A stretch of 64,000 bases of DNA from Megamerina dolium (lineage: Eukaryota; Arthropoda; Insecta; Diptera; Megamerinidae): assembly GCA_963854835.1 (NCBI GenBank), contig OY978527.1:37114540-37178539 (forward strand). The letters are read 5' to 3'. The position numbers were made by a program, and so were the translations under genes. Under the pieces are notes generated by a model that saw only the letters and a list, made by a program, of their open reading frames with translations, was not told where the DNA came from and made no database searches. Of this stretch, positions 12,566 through 25,681 are shown one piece after another (within the stretch, counting starts at the first letter, position 1; each line of letters starts with the position of its first letter).

Positions 12566-14230
12566 TTCTCGAAGACGGTTCACATTTCTTTTTCCAACAT
12601 TTTCATATTAACAGATTGCCATGGTATCCGTAGCAAGCAACTTGTAATCCATATTAGCACAATGTTTGTTATTTATTTTACAATGCAATGGATGCATAAG
12701 GTGTGCCTGCCTGCCAGCCGACGATAAGCCAAAAAGGTCATAAGATTACACTCGTTCATATATATAGGAACATGCATTTGTGCCCTTGTACGAGTACTTA
12801 TATGCATCAAATAGTTATGGTGAATATTTTTGCAGAATTTGTAATAGATAGAAAGGCAGTGTGTGATGTGGGGTCGAGTAATTGAATATTAAATGTTATG
12901 CATTGTAAATATGATGTTAGCAATGAGTCGAGGTGAAAGAGCATTTTAAGTAATAACTCATAAGTAGACATTCAAATGCAGGACATGTGTATGTGTGTGT
13001 GTACACCTACATACACCCACCGAGATGGCATATAGTGTACATATTTCGTTCAAGTAGATCATACATACAACATAGTAGAGGTTTGACAACACCAATATTT
13101 AGAAATTATACAAGCACCTTCATCTAACAATATGTACATTTATAAATCTAAGATATGTCTACCAACATATAAACGATTATTCGTTCATATGCAGCTGATA
13201 TGTGATATTATCTACCCTTATTTTCAGTAAAATCACAAAATTCATATATTTTATTCCAAATGTTCATAAATGTACAATACATACACCATACTTACTACTT
13301 ACTCGTATATAGGCACGTATATTATAGTACCCACATTTCTATCCTGATTCATTTTGGGTACGATTGATTAACATGTCCATTTGAACAAATCAATTATTTA
13401 TGTGTGCATTTTGCGTGACTAGCTACATTAACTTTGTACATCATTGCTCGATATGTATTGCAACATAACGATCCTATTGTTGCTTAGTGCAATCTGACAT
13501 CATAAAGTTTGACATTTTTGAGCATATATTATAAAATGTGCACCCATTGTTACCTACGGTCATTATTTGTGAAAACTTAAATTACATTTTAGTTATTTCC
13601 TGTGACATTCAAAAGTGAATAGTACACCTTAGCCACATAGACGAAAATAACTGACTTTTGAAGGAACTTTCCCCAGTTGATGCACTACGATCTGTACATC
13701 TTGATAACCTTAAAATCGATGCTCTGGACACCTCATTTGCTGTCACAAGATGTTATGAGACTCAGTACTTTAATGCATGACCAGTATATTAATCGTCAAG
13801 GAAAATATTTTTGGCAACAAAAGTCCCTACAGCTAAACATTGTATTATTACTCAGTCGCAATGCATATCGAGCAGTCCTCTTACAAAGAAATTCATTTAA
13901 AAAAAAGACATTAATTAAGAGACTATTAAATTCTTACATATCCGTGACGAATAACGGAACTATACTAATATTAACTAATATTAAAATCTTCAAAAAATTG
14001 TATTATACTAGTTTATAATGAGACTCTGTACATTGAGGTAGCAGCCAGTTGTTATCACAGTCTCTGCAAAAACCCAAAAAGTTTCAAAATTCGCCTATTC
14101 ACCGCTAGAAATTGTAAAATTAATACCGCCTATAAAATATTTTTACAATTTTAGAGCTATTATCATAGAATATACAATAATATATCACTCAGAAGTATTT
14201 CAGAGCGAATTTATAATACTACAAAGAGTG
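12566..14230. other. No gene recognised
   Basis: AT-rich with a (GT)-rich tract near 12.98-13.0 kb. A 113-residue plus-strand open frame at 13677-14018 has no recognisable domain. Confidence 0.45.
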
Positions 14231-14236
14231 GACTTG

Positions 14237-14317
14237 CCGATGGGAATGTGGGATCATTTGAGTATCGAACTGAGATTGAAGACTGTAAACCACAGAAATA
14301 CAATAAAATACACTAAC
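14237..14317 (-). repeat. Possible tRNA-like (SINE head) sequence
   Basis: On the minus strand ATCAGTGGTTAGTG resembles box A and CAGTTCGATACTC resembles box B, about 60 bases apart. No closed cloverleaf acceptor stem is evident and the body does not match the other SINEs. Low confidence. Confidence 0.25.
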
Positions 14318-14921
14318 CACTGATTTACATGCACCCACGCTACCATCTCGGGGTATCGAACAAATAATTATCTGAATAACTAACATGATCACTATCTACA
14401 ATAGGGTGTATCGATTTGCAAAAAAAAAATGTTTCTATTAAGAAGCTCAGGGAAAAAAAATTAGCTCAAACAGCTCAAATATTAAAATAAAAATATAAAA
14501 ATATAAAAATATCAAATATTTAGGGTTGCCACTTCGCAACTTTCTATTTTGATTTCAAAGCAAAGCCAAAAAGAAATTCACTTGAAGTATTTTTTTCCGA
14601 TCTAGTCCCCAAAAGTAGACAATCTTGGTTTACGTTTATCCTTAAAAAAATAGCTTCGAAAATTGGGAAACTAAAAAAAGTGCACAAAGCCACTGTTTTT
14701 CGAGAGCTCACATATTCAAATCATATAAAATGTATAAATCTGATTTTATAAATTTTTGTTTTGCTTGTGGAGTTTAAGAGAAAATTCTTCACTCTTGGAG
14801 AATTTATATCCCCTTTCGGAATTGCCTTTTGCCAGAAAAGGGATTTTTGTTGCTGTTTTTAATGCTTTTCTGGAAAAACGTTCGTTCGTTCGTTATGTGG
14901 CCATAACAACGGAATATCGAT

Positions 14922-16175
14922 TTAGGCCGAATATAACATGCTTCGCCAGCCATCTCTGTTCTTCGTTAGCTGGCGCCAGTTAGAAATTCCAAGCGCCGTC
15001 AGGTTGTCCAGTACTTTGTGTTTCCACCGGAAGTTAGGTTTTCCTCTTCTACGTCCTCCTCCAGCCGGTTCTAAATATAACACCTTCTTAGCTGGAGCGT
15101 GTTCTTCCATTCGCTCGACATAACCTAGCCAGCGCAGCCGCTGGATTTTGATGCGCTTTACTATGTCAATATCGGCATAGAAGTCGTACAGCTCATGGTT
15201 GTATCTTATTCGGTACTCGCCATCAACACAAATAGGTCCAAAAATCTTGCGTAAGACTTTTCTCTCGAAAACCCCAATCATTCGCTCATCCGAGGTGGAA
15301 ATTGTCCAGGCTTCAACGCCATATGTAAGGACAGGCATGATGAGAGACTTGTAGAGTGTAGTTTTTGTTCTTCGAGAGAGGGATCGACTTCTCAATTGCT
15401 TACTTAGCCCAAAGTAACACCTGTTTGCAAGAGTGATCCTTCGCAATATCTTCAGGCTGACATCATTACTGCTATTAATACTGGTTCCAAGATAGACAAA
15501 GTCCCTTACTACTTCAAAAGCGTAGTTGTCAACAGTGACGTGCTGTTCAAGATGCCTGGACTCTTTGTTTGCTGACACTAGATACTTCGTCTTGCCCTCG
15601 TTCACCGCAACACCACTCTTTCCAACTCTGAGAATGCTGCACTGACTGCTAGCGTGTTCAATATCGTCGGCATACGCCAACAGCATTATACTTTTGTTGA
15701 AGATAGTGTCATTATGTCGTAGATCAGCAGCTCGTATTATTTTCTCCATAATAAGATTGAAGAAGTCGCACGATAACGAATCACCTTGTCTGAAACCCTG
15801 TTCGGTATTAAACGTTGCGGAGAGGTCCTTCCCAATTTTCACTGCACAACGAGAATTATGCAGTGTCATTCTACAAAGTCGAATGAGCTTTGCAGGAATA
15901 CCGAACTCCGACATTGCTGCGTAGAGGTAATCCCTTACCGGACTGCCGAAAGCAGCTTTATAATCAACAAATCGGTGGTGTGTGTCGATCTGTTTTTCTT
16001 GGGTCTTCTCCCAGGATTTGGCACAGTGTGAAAATCTCGTCGGTGGTAGATTTACCAAGTCTGAAGCCCCACTAATAAGGTCCAATCAGGTTGTTGGGCA
16101 TGGGCTTCAATCTTTCACAGCGTACACAGGATAAGACCTTGTATGCGATGCTGGAAAAACACAATCTGAAAAACT
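14922..16175 (-). pseudogene. LINE reverse transcriptase (YADD), decayed
   Basis: ORF2 reverse transcriptase of a non-LTR retrotransposon; clade not resolved, RTE-like is one possibility. A 387-residue frame (14922-16085) has KAAFGSPVRDYLYAAM, EQGFRQGDSLSCDFFN, LLAYADDI (catalytic YADD), FVYLGTSIN and the C-terminal RLRWLGYVERMEEHAPAK. Upstream, GKSTTDEIFTLCQIL lies in another frame, after a stop. About 30 residues after YADDI are missing. Frameshift, stop and deletion make it inactive. Related copies lie at 8.8, 31.7 and 43.0 kb. Confidence 0.85.
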
Positions 16176-16179
16176 GTGA

Positions 16180-17338
16180 TATCAGTTCGGTAATCAGTAT
16201 CTAGAGAATAGTTTATGCCTATGTAGAATATTTACAATATTCTGGATTCTAAGTAAAATCGATACACTCTAATCTACATACTCTCTGAAGGTGCTTATCC
16301 ATAATGAACTTCATCGCCTACCTAACCCTCCATTCAATCAGAACGAAGCTCTCCCCATAATTGTACACAATGAAATATTAAATTATTGTAATGGCATAAC
16401 CTCTATGGAAAAAAGTGATTAATAAAATGTATGTTTTTGCCAAAAAAAAAAAACCAAAAAAGAAGAAAATAAATCCCACAAAATTATAAACGGAGAAAAT
16501 CGTTTACGGTTCGTTAGATGTGTGTGTGTACTATGCTGATGATTGGATAATGAATTGAAATAAGGGTATGAGGAAATTGAAATTTGTTAGTATGACAAAA
16601 CCATAAGAATTTTACTAATATTAATCATTATACATACATATAATATATACATAAATACTTGCAATTATAGAAAAATATTCCTAATAAGAAAATTGGAAAA
16701 CATGCTTGACAAAATTAGAATAGAATCTATTATTTCGATGACTACAAGTTGATATTTTTTTCGAACCAGAATATGCATCAGATTACTGTCTCTAAAGTCA
16801 AATGTAGACTGCTTCTTTAGGATATCAATGCTTCAAGAATGCTGTATGATATGAATTTTAATAAAGAATTTGTTTTATCGTTTTACCAAGCCCATTGCAA
16901 AGAAGTTATCTGCTGAAATTCTGCAAAATCACATTTGTAACTACTTTCTATTCCTTCTCAATTCATATATCTTTGAAGCAAGTACTATTTATCTATCCCG
17001 TTTATCCAATTGTTATTTAAAAATAAAAATGTTCACTAACAAAATAAAACTCACTTGCCTTATTTGTATAGACTTACCTACTAAATGTCCTTTTCATTTG
17101 CTTAAGAACTTACGATATGTACCCGAATAGTACAAGTTTTTGGGTCAAAAATAACCAAATGTATAAAATGATTAAATGAATACAAGTACAAATATTCCCC
17201 AAACTGAACAGAGAGACACAATTAAATGGATTGTTGAATTAAAGACATATGTGTACATATGAACAAATGAATAACATCTGTATATACCTACATAAAAATG
17301 AATGTATACATTTGTGTTTACAAACATAGATGTATATA
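16180..17338. other. No gene recognised
   Basis: AT-rich sequence including an A-rich tract near 16.44 kb. Nothing assignable. Confidence 0.45.
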
Positions 17339-17340
17339 TA

Positions 17341-18701
17341 CATTCTGTCAAAAAAGTGTCCGGAATTTGTTTATAAACCATAAGAGTGCGAGAACTGATT
17401 CATGAGATGTGTTTATCACACAAACTATAATTACCAGGTGTACAAACTTAAATCTGCTGTTTTTCGGTAAAAAACAAAAACACATTTTTCTTCACAGAAA
17501 GCCAAAAAATAATTTATTCAAAGTATTTGCCCTCATTAGCAATACATTTTTCCCATTTCTCGGGCAATTTGTGTATACCATGCCAAAAGAATTCCTCATT
17601 TTTCGAGGCGAACCACTCGTCAAAACATTTTCCGACGTCTTCATACGAATCGAAGTGCTGTTCGGCGAGCGCGTGACCCATCGATGAAAACAGGTGATAG
17701 TCAGAAGGGGTCAGGTCTGGTGAATAAGCGGGATGAGATAGCACCTGCCAATTGAGTATGTCCAAGTAGTTTTGACGTGTGCGATGGGGCGTTGTCGTGG
17801 AGAAAAATCAGCTTCTCATGTCTTTGTTCATAACCAAGCCTTTTTCCACGCAAAGCACGGCACGATTTCACTAGTTGTGGTAGCGGTGAGCATTCACAGT
17901 TTCACCAGGTTTCAACAGCTCGTAGTAGATGACACCCTGCCAAACCAAACGCACAGCATCGTCTTGCGTCCAAAGCGATTGAGTCTTGGAGAAGAAGTTG
18001 CTGGTTGGCCGGGATCGACCCACGATTTTTTTCGTTTAGGATTCTCATAGTATATCCATTTTTCATCGCAAGTCACCACAAGATGCAGGAACGACTTTCT
18101 TTTTTGTCTAGCACGCAAGATTTCGCATGTGTTTTGGCTTCGCTCCATCGGCCTATCGTTCAATTCATGGGGTACCCATTTTCCATATTTTTCAACCTTC
18201 CCCATGGCTCGTAAACGTATGGAAATGGCTTGTTGAGTAACACCTAACTGTTCGCCGAGGATTTCTTGCGATGGTCCTCAACTTTTCTGGGTCTATTTTC
18301 ACGCTTCTTGTCACTCAAGTCAAAATGGCCTTCTTTGAACCGACGAAACCGATCTATGCAAGTGGTTTCCGATAGCGCACTGTCTCCACAAGCATTCGAT
18401 GCAACTCAGCAGCAGATTTCTTCAAATTGAAGCAAAAAAGTAGAGCTTCCCGCATATGCTCCTTTTTTTTTGGCACGAAAATAAACATGATTATATGAGG
18501 AGAAATGTATGTTGTTGTATGAAATCACTGATGATGTTTACTAATTGATGTAAACAGATATCGTACTCATAAAAAAAAGGATGCACAGTCGATAATAGTT
18601 CAATATGCTCACTAACACCATCTACGAGCAAATAGCGGATTTATGCTTGTACACCTGGTATTGCTTAAATGACAAATTCCAGATACTTTTTGGACAGAAT
18701 A
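17341..18701. mobile_element. Mini-element hosting a nested mariner
   Basis: Inverted ends CATTCTGTCAAAAAAGTGTC / CGGAATTTG (left) and the matching right end (…CAAATTCCAG…TGGACAGAATA). Only about 130 bp belong to this element; the rest is the mariner at 17434-18658. The ends resemble those of the 460-bp element at 42.0 kb. Left target TA is present; the right has decayed to TT. Confidence 0.65.
17434..18658 (-). mobile_element. Mos1-like (mauritiana-type) mariner, inactivated
   Basis: Ends CCAGGTGTACAAACTTAAAT and its inverted partner, target TA at 17432-17433 and 18659-18660, length 1225 bp. The minus strand encodes blocks typical of the Mos1 group: MGKVEKYGKWVPHELNDRPM, VVTCDEKWIYYENPKRKKSW (first D), and YSPDLTPSDYHLFSSMGHAL (third D), ending near 17514 with WEKCIANEGKYFE. 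Frameshifts separate the N-terminal, central and C-terminal blocks, so no full transposase is made. Confidence 0.85.
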
Positions 18702-18703
18702 TT

Positions 18704-19520
18704 TATTCATTTCTATTTGTCACAAACAAATCCATTATAACAAAATTGTGTTAAAGAAATCTGGATAACAAGAACCACAGAAATAACTACATACAAATAC
18801 AACTACAAGCTTGTAAAGAAACATTAAGTGGGAGAGGTATGTACATATGCACATATATCGTAAATGGGAGGGAGTATATCTTACAATAACAAATAGCTCA
18901 TTTATCAGGTACAACGAATACGACAAAAATGCATTTAAGTTTTAGTGCATGAGGACTATTGATAAATTGAGAGAATAAAGTATTATACATTATTATTATT
19001 TTTTTGTAGGCAAAGAGAAAATATTTATACATAAACATGCACATATAAGTTAGAGGTTATCCCATCCCATTGAACACTAACTGGCAAATGATGATGATGA
19101 TATGCAATAAAATGTAGTGCCCCCACAACAATCATTTTATATAATATTGTATGATTGCTATTACACGCAGAATGTTCATTGTGTCAATCGACCAGTCGAC
19201 CAACCATCCGTTAAAATATTTTGCAGATGGCAAAACTAGTATGTATGTAATGTCAAAAAGGAAATTGTCTTGGTTAATGTCTATACTTTGACCTTTTTGT
19301 GTGTGAGCACTGACAATGTGACGGAAAATTTAAGAAAATCAAGTAGGCATAACAGAAACGATCGAAACAAATAGATATACCCGTATATATGAAAACAGGA
19401 TATGAGAAAATGGACCAAGTACAGTAATAGGCAATGTAATGTCATAATATATTAAGCAAGCAATTTAAAGGTTGCCAATAAGCAATTAGAATGTTGGTGG
19501 TCTTTATCAAATAATGTAGA
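18704..19520. other. No gene recognised
   Basis: AT-rich; short low-complexity runs only. Confidence 0.45.
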
Positions 19521-19523
19521 TTA

Positions 19524-19820
19524 TGAGTAATAGCTCAGTGGTTGATGCATTGGCCTTCTGATCTTCAGGACGTGGGTTTAATCCCGGGCTTAAGTACAAT
19601 TTTATTATCGAAAAGATTCTTCTTTGAAATGATACCCACCTGTCGGTAAGTAATTGGCAATTCTTCCGGCAGTAACACTTTGTCATGCAAACGCTTTTAA
19701 AACAGCTCTGTGGCGAAGCTCAGAAAAAGTGATGTAACAAGGGTATGTCGTTCGGAACCGGTTAATATAAGTAAATCCCATCTAATGTTTAACACACACA
19801 AGAGTACTGGAAGAGACAAT
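19524..19820 (+). repeat. tRNA-derived SINE, copy B
   Basis: Head TAGCTCAGTGGTTGATGC (box A) and GTGGGTTTAATCCC (box B). Then the shared body: GATACCCACCTGTCGG, GGCAATTCTTCCGGCAGTAA, ACAGCTCTGTGGCGAAGCTC, AAAAAGTGATGTAACAAGGG, CGTTCGGAACCGG, TAATATAAGTAAATCCC. The tail AGTACTGGAAGAGA is shared with the copy at 51.1 kb. The tRNA-like part lacks the 3' acceptor strand, so it is not a functional tRNA gene. Confidence 0.75.
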
Positions 19821-20140
19821 CTGCCAAAAGACCCCTCAGAGCTTATAAATTATAATTTTTGTTGTTTTATGAACCTTAAGTTTGAGAAATAGTAGTTTCA
19901 GCACAAAAACTGAAGGAAACCTACTTACTTACTTATCTGTATACTGGCTTTATATACTCTGATAGTCAAATAGAAAATAAATATGAAGGAAACCAATACA
20001 AAGCATCATTTCCTTGAAGAAAGATTACTCATCATCTATACTTGACTTTAAAAACTTAGCCAATTCAAGTTCGTGCTATCGTAAGTTTCTTTTCCTCTAA
20101 AAAGCCCTTGTCTCGTTTCTCTTGATGTCGAATACCGTTA

Positions 20141-21219
20141 TTGAGTGCCGCAGATCTTTTAACGAGATGGCAAAGCAGTACAACAGACTACTTTGCCATC
20201 GGCATCGGAATAGAAATATCCGCATGGTATCACAACATCATGAGAATGACTGCTGTTAATAGCGGACCAGACAGATGGATGGACCGCAAAATATATGATG
20301 TTCTAATAAAACAACATCCTGAAGTCGGAATGCCGAGGTACCCAAAGCATATGGAATTCAGCTTTACTAAGCGATTGAAAACAGAACTTAGTAATAAAAA
20401 CAAATGGGAAAGTATATCCAAAACATACGGGATAAACCAGAACATGATAACATGGTTTACGGACGGCTCCTTGACTCTTGGAGGGGCCAGAGCAGGAGTG
20501 AGAGGCCCGGGGATAAAATACTTGGAGCCTTTAGATAAAAATACTAGTGTATTTTAAGCGGAAATATACGTGATTGACAGGTGTGCCCATTTCAACATCA
20601 TGCGCCAATACCGGAATAGAAGGGTTGCAATCCTGACAAACAGTCAGGCTGCAATCAAGGCCCGAACTCTAACCAGGTGAAATCAAAACTAGTGTGGGAA
20701 TGTATTGACTTTGGGTTCCAGGATATATTGGTGTTGAAGGCAACTAGCTAACGGATAGGCTTGCCTTTGGAAGGGTTCTTGCCTTTGTAGGCCCAGAACC
20801 CTTCTGTGGTCTGGGCAACGGAGATTTATCCATGATCATTAAAAGGAGTGAAGGATCAGAAAGACATTCCAAGAGTCTTTTAGGGACCTATAACGACTTG
20901 AGGAATGTATGAGTTTAAACAAGAATAACATAAGAACCATCACTGCATTATTGACAGGACACATCAAGCTGAATTATCACCTAACGAAACTGGAAATTTA
21001 CAGGGAGGAGAATGAGACTGAGACTGAGACTGAGACTGAGAATGACTTATGCACGCAAGAAAGAATAACTTGGAGGAATTTATAATACCGGAAAATCTGC
21101 TGGAATCCATTAGGGTAGGATCTATACTAAACTTCTTTATGGATGCTGAACTTAGAGAAATACTCTAGTCCATAATGTGGTGCACAATAGACCTAGAGTC
21201 GCAGTGTACTACAACTCTC

Positions 21220-21250
<31 letters not shown>
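20141..21250 (+). pseudogene. I-like LINE 3' region: RNase H relic with (TAA)n tail
   Basis: Successive frames show RNase H features: ITWFTDGSLTLGGARAGVRG (first catalytic D), NRRVAILTNSQAAIKA, and a WVPG-type motif (FGFQDILVLK in one frame). The C-terminal part is NKNNIRTITALLTG, HLTKLEIYREENET and ENLLESIRVGSILN. The copy ends in (TAA)n at about 21220-21250, the tail type of I-clade LINEs. Frameshifts and a stop at 20555-20557 make it a relic. It matches the minus-strand fragment at 1928-2331. Confidence 0.8.
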
Positions 21251-23080
21251 CACAACGAGCGGCCACAATATCCTAGCTAAACATTTCCACTGAAACAAAC
21301 TTTGTACAGGGGATCTTTCACAATACTTGTCTGTAGGTCACCCATTTTCAAGTGAAAATTCTGAATTAGTTTCATTTTTTTAGAAAACCCAAAATTGACT
21401 ATATCTTTGCCTCCTTGCAAAATACATGTGTACGATATGTAAGTATCTTTAACCACAAAACTAAACACAATGCAAAACTGACTGTCATTCCTACTCATTG
21501 CTCCGGAAATATTCAACCAAATGTTAGAACATTTAATGAATGCTCGTCCGTCCTACTTAAGAAAAACAAATACGTATGAGCACTTGTATAACGGAAACGG
21601 AAACGCAAACATACTTGTATAAACATTTACATATACAAATGTATAATGATATAAATGACTTCTATTGGCAAACTAACTAAGTAAATTACTGAATGATTGA
21701 ATGATTGAATATACAATCGAAATTGTACTTATTGAAGTGATGGATTCATATTATAATCGTTTTTTCCTTTTCATTGTTATTGTAAACATTATTTTATTTC
21801 ATTGATTTACATATCCATGCCTACACCTACATGTAAACGGTCACACAGTAAAATAAGTGCTTACCATTTGCCTCATTGAATTTCACATTCATCCCCCACC
21901 CCCCCTTAGAGGATGACTAACCTATCAAATACATACTGTCAAGCGAATAACATTGAAATTGACCGAGATTTATTATTATGATTATTTTTCGATTTATACC
22001 AACAGAATCGCTCTGATGGCATTCACGCTTTCATATAAGTACATACGATATACTACATAGCTTCATGCATTTTTTGTACTATTTCTACATGACTGCTTGT
22101 CTGTCTAGTTTGCCTGGCACCCAGTTTGTCTGGTATATTGCATATATTATTGATATACTATACATTTATTACGACTATATTTTTATGTACATATATTTAC
22201 AATATCTAACCTTCGGTCTCTACTCTGGGCTATGCCATTCTAAAGCTTGTTTCTATCAATTTCATCTACATCCTTATTTCTTGCTACATTGGCCCGTTTA
22301 TTTTACCATTATTCTTTTGCGCTAAATCAAGTTCAGTTCGAACAAAATATTTTAACTGTTCAATACTGGTATAGAGAGTAGGGCAGAGGAACGAAGGAAT
22401 GAATTCATATGTTCCTACAGATTAGTCTCTTTTTATTTATGAATTTATCATACAAGGGATGACAATAATGTTGACCCTCTATGAAAAGCAATACAGTTGG
22501 GTTGAACATTGGATGAATAACACTACTTAATTACTATTTAGACTAAAGGCAAATTGGCTTTGACATTATTTAATTTACTTCTTATCCTAGATGCTAGATT
22601 TATAATTGTATTAACGTATTAACTTAACGTAAATATTTAACTACAACTACAGTTACATTCTTCTGACACACTCACTATCGCTCTCTGTTTCTCCCTTTCT
22701 CTCTCTATCTGTCTTTCTTTTGACCCATACCAGCTGAATGATGTTCAATGGAGTGAAATGAATTTTAATTAATTATGTATTTCCAGTATCCTTGTTATTA
22801 TTTTTATTAATGCTGATATATGAGTAGCTCATAAAGAGTCGATCTATGACGATGAAACGCATATATTATCGTCATTCTCGTAGGTCATGGCTTTCATTTT
22901 TTTTTTTTTTTTCACAAGATTTATTACTTCCACAATTATTTGTGTATTAATTTTGAAAAACAAGCTCTGATGAATTTTCACATTTTTTGATAAACTAGAT
23001 GTAAATGGAGTGAAGATATGACGTATCATAAACAGAAGATTTTAATGAATTATTCCTATATTAAAATATCGTGAAATCAA
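21251..23080. other. No gene recognised
   Basis: AT-rich sequence with a C-rich run near 21.89-21.91 kb and a pyrimidine-rich tract near 22.68-22.72 kb. Confidence 0.45.
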
Positions 23081-23084
23081 CGCT

Positions 23085-23290
23085 ACTGCGAAACATGGCT
23101 GATTTCGAAATCCTGCTTGAATGGAACCCACAAGGGAGCAGAAGCCACGGATGGCCAAAAAACACTTAGAGAAGGTCAACCCTGCGGGAACTAGCTGATG
23201 TCAACATCACATGGGATGGCGCTGGAGCAACAGCCCAGAATCGTGTACGATGGAGAAGCCTTGTGGAGGCCCTATGCTCCAATTAGGAGT
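23085..23290 (+). pseudogene. LINE ORF2 extreme C-terminus relic
   Basis: Reads LLEWNPQGSRSHGWPKNT, then in another frame a stretch ending RWRSLVEALCSN. This W-x-PQGxRxxGRPKxT pattern marks the C-terminal tail of RTE- or Dong-type reverse transcriptases. Frameshifted and short. Confidence 0.6.
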
Positions 23291-23299
23291 AAAAAGGAG

Positions 23300-25680
23300 A
23301 AAAAAAAATATTCAGAGATTTGAAGAAAAACACAATCGGAAGCCGGAAATTTTTCGAGACCATCTTGTGATGTAATGCAGTAGATCAATACTGTCCACAT
23401 TACATATTGAGTAGTTTGCCCTCGTGTTTGCACACCAACGATAACGATGTGTAAACACGATGTTAAGCTATTCGCTTCTCAGTCACTATTCAACTTTTAA
23501 AGAACCAGGACTGTTGTACAGGTTAAAAAAAAAAACAGTGAATACAAAGTAAAGGACAATATGGTACAATGCATGCTCAACATTTCACAGTTCACAGTTT
23601 TTATGTAGACACTGTAGAAGCAGGCGCTCCGTGAGGCACACACACTTGTACGAATGTTTTAGTATTCATGTGGCCGGCACTGCAATAGATGTTGCAAGTT
23701 TTTTCAGTGGTACTTGTCTGCCGATGTTGCACAACTTCTTGTATTATATCATCAAGTTGTTTAATAGTGTAAGGCGTAACTTTTGCCTTCCTAGCTGCCA
23801 GTGTCATGGACAACTCCCATTATTCTCCTCACTTCGATTAATTATACATTGCTAGTGCATATGTACTTATTAAAAAAGAAGAAGCATTAATAAGAAGAAG
23901 AATACATGTGTTGATAAAAAATATTTGAATATAGGTATTTGCCTATCAATTATCTGTAACATGCTACGAATGTAAGCATATTACGAATTGTTTGCACCAT
24001 TTTCTAACCACGTGCTAAATAAAAATATCAACATTGACGTATCTGTTTTTTCGCATATAACTTTAAAAAAAATTTATTTAAAAAAAATATACTGCGAAAA
24101 TCGTTCATAATGAATCAAAATGTTGCCTAATAGATGCTTATAAACATGTTTCTTACCCATCTGACGTTTAGATTCATTGCATAGATACATTATTATAATC
24201 ATACATATGTGGATGCTATTTGACGGATGCAATTGAAATTTACAACGACCCTCTCAATTGTATTCTCTTGCTCAAATTCTCTCATCTTAGTGTAAACGAA
24301 AATAAACCTTTCTCGCTCTCTTTATTTTTTATTTTATTCATGCCCCTTATTGTATGCAACATTTTTGTGGATACTAAAAATACTATATATTAACAGTACA
24401 GAAATGAAAATCATAATAAAAGCAGACAATACACACTATACTCACGCCCCCCATAGGTCCCTTCGTAATTCACTGGTACATAACATCATGTTATCATTAA
24501 CAACACGTGCTGCTGCTGCTGCTACTGCTGTTGCTGCTTATTCTCATTTAATGAGCTACAATTTGTTTACAGCATCATTTGAATGTTCGATCCGTTTGGG
24601 GCTGTGGGAGGTATGTCGATGAATTGTATCATGTCGTGTAGTGTCGTGTTATTGCTCTGTACTTATTGTACACAATATAAAGATGATACTTAGCTAATAT
24701 ATATTTGAACAAATGTATTTATGTTGTTGTTGTTGTTATCGTAATTGACCACCTGCAATGTAGTATTATCGTGTATACTTATAGTTTAGCTTTTTAACAG
24801 CTGGTACAGTTTTAAGCATATAAGTAACATATATAACTAATACGAACACAACACGTACACTCTCTACTATAGTCGCTAACTGACAGTGGTGGGTAATTAC
24901 TGGTTGAGAATGTCATTTATACGAGTAGGTACATTTCTATTATCTGGTGCTTTTGTTTTTTATGTTTTTGTTATGCATTTAGCTTATTATTGCATGTTGA
25001 CCGATACTCTATTCCCCGTTTATCCACGTTTAATTATCACTGTTTCTGTTGGTGTTGTTGTTGTTGTGGTTTTTAGGATATTTGGTAATGGTAATTAACT
25101 TGGCTGGTTGAACTTTTTGTTATTGACGGCTTTTAAACAGATTAAAATTACTTTATATACGCTACAACGCCATTCGCGTGCCATTACAGCTAGCTAGGAT
25201 TATCCATTTTCATTAAATTTATTTATTTTTTTTTTTTTTTGTTTCTATTATATTTCATTTCATTTGTAATGTAATTGTCATGCTATGATATGGTTTGTTA
25301 ATTTTTATTAAATTCGCTTTTTAAGAGAGACATCTCTCTGCTTTGAATTAAATTTGTGTGACGCATTGAAGTTGTCCTTTTTATGAAGAACAACTCAAAA
25401 TTAGTATATAGATGCTTGAATGTATACAATATTTTATCCTTTTGTTACACTAGTTAAAAATGAAGCAATCTCAAATCAATTCTCATCGCTAACCGGAACT
25501 TTTGTAATTAACATTGAAATTAGGATTTGTGGTCAAATTGAAAAAAAAAAAATTGAATATGAAAAAAAAGAAAAAAGTAGTAACATTTCATTGCAATTTG
25601 ATAACAATCTTTGTTCATTAAAATTAAATAAATTGATTAAAATGTGATTATTGTACAAGAAATATTAAATGCATATATTA
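23300..25680. other. No gene recognised; microsatellites
   Basis: Holds a (GCT)n-like run at about 24508-24540, (GTT)n at 24724-24736 and 25050-25070, and poly-T at 25227-25240. A 70-residue minus-strand open frame at 23601-23813 has no recognised domain. Confidence 0.45.
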
Positions 25681-25681
25681 A

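Noticed and set aside
13677..14018. 113-residue plus-strand frame
   Set aside because: No recognisable motif; AT-rich codons; nothing around it supports a gene.
23601..23813. Minus-strand 70-residue frame as a candidate host exon
   Set aside because: Plausible composition but no recognised domain, no supporting neighbour exons and no clear splice pair.
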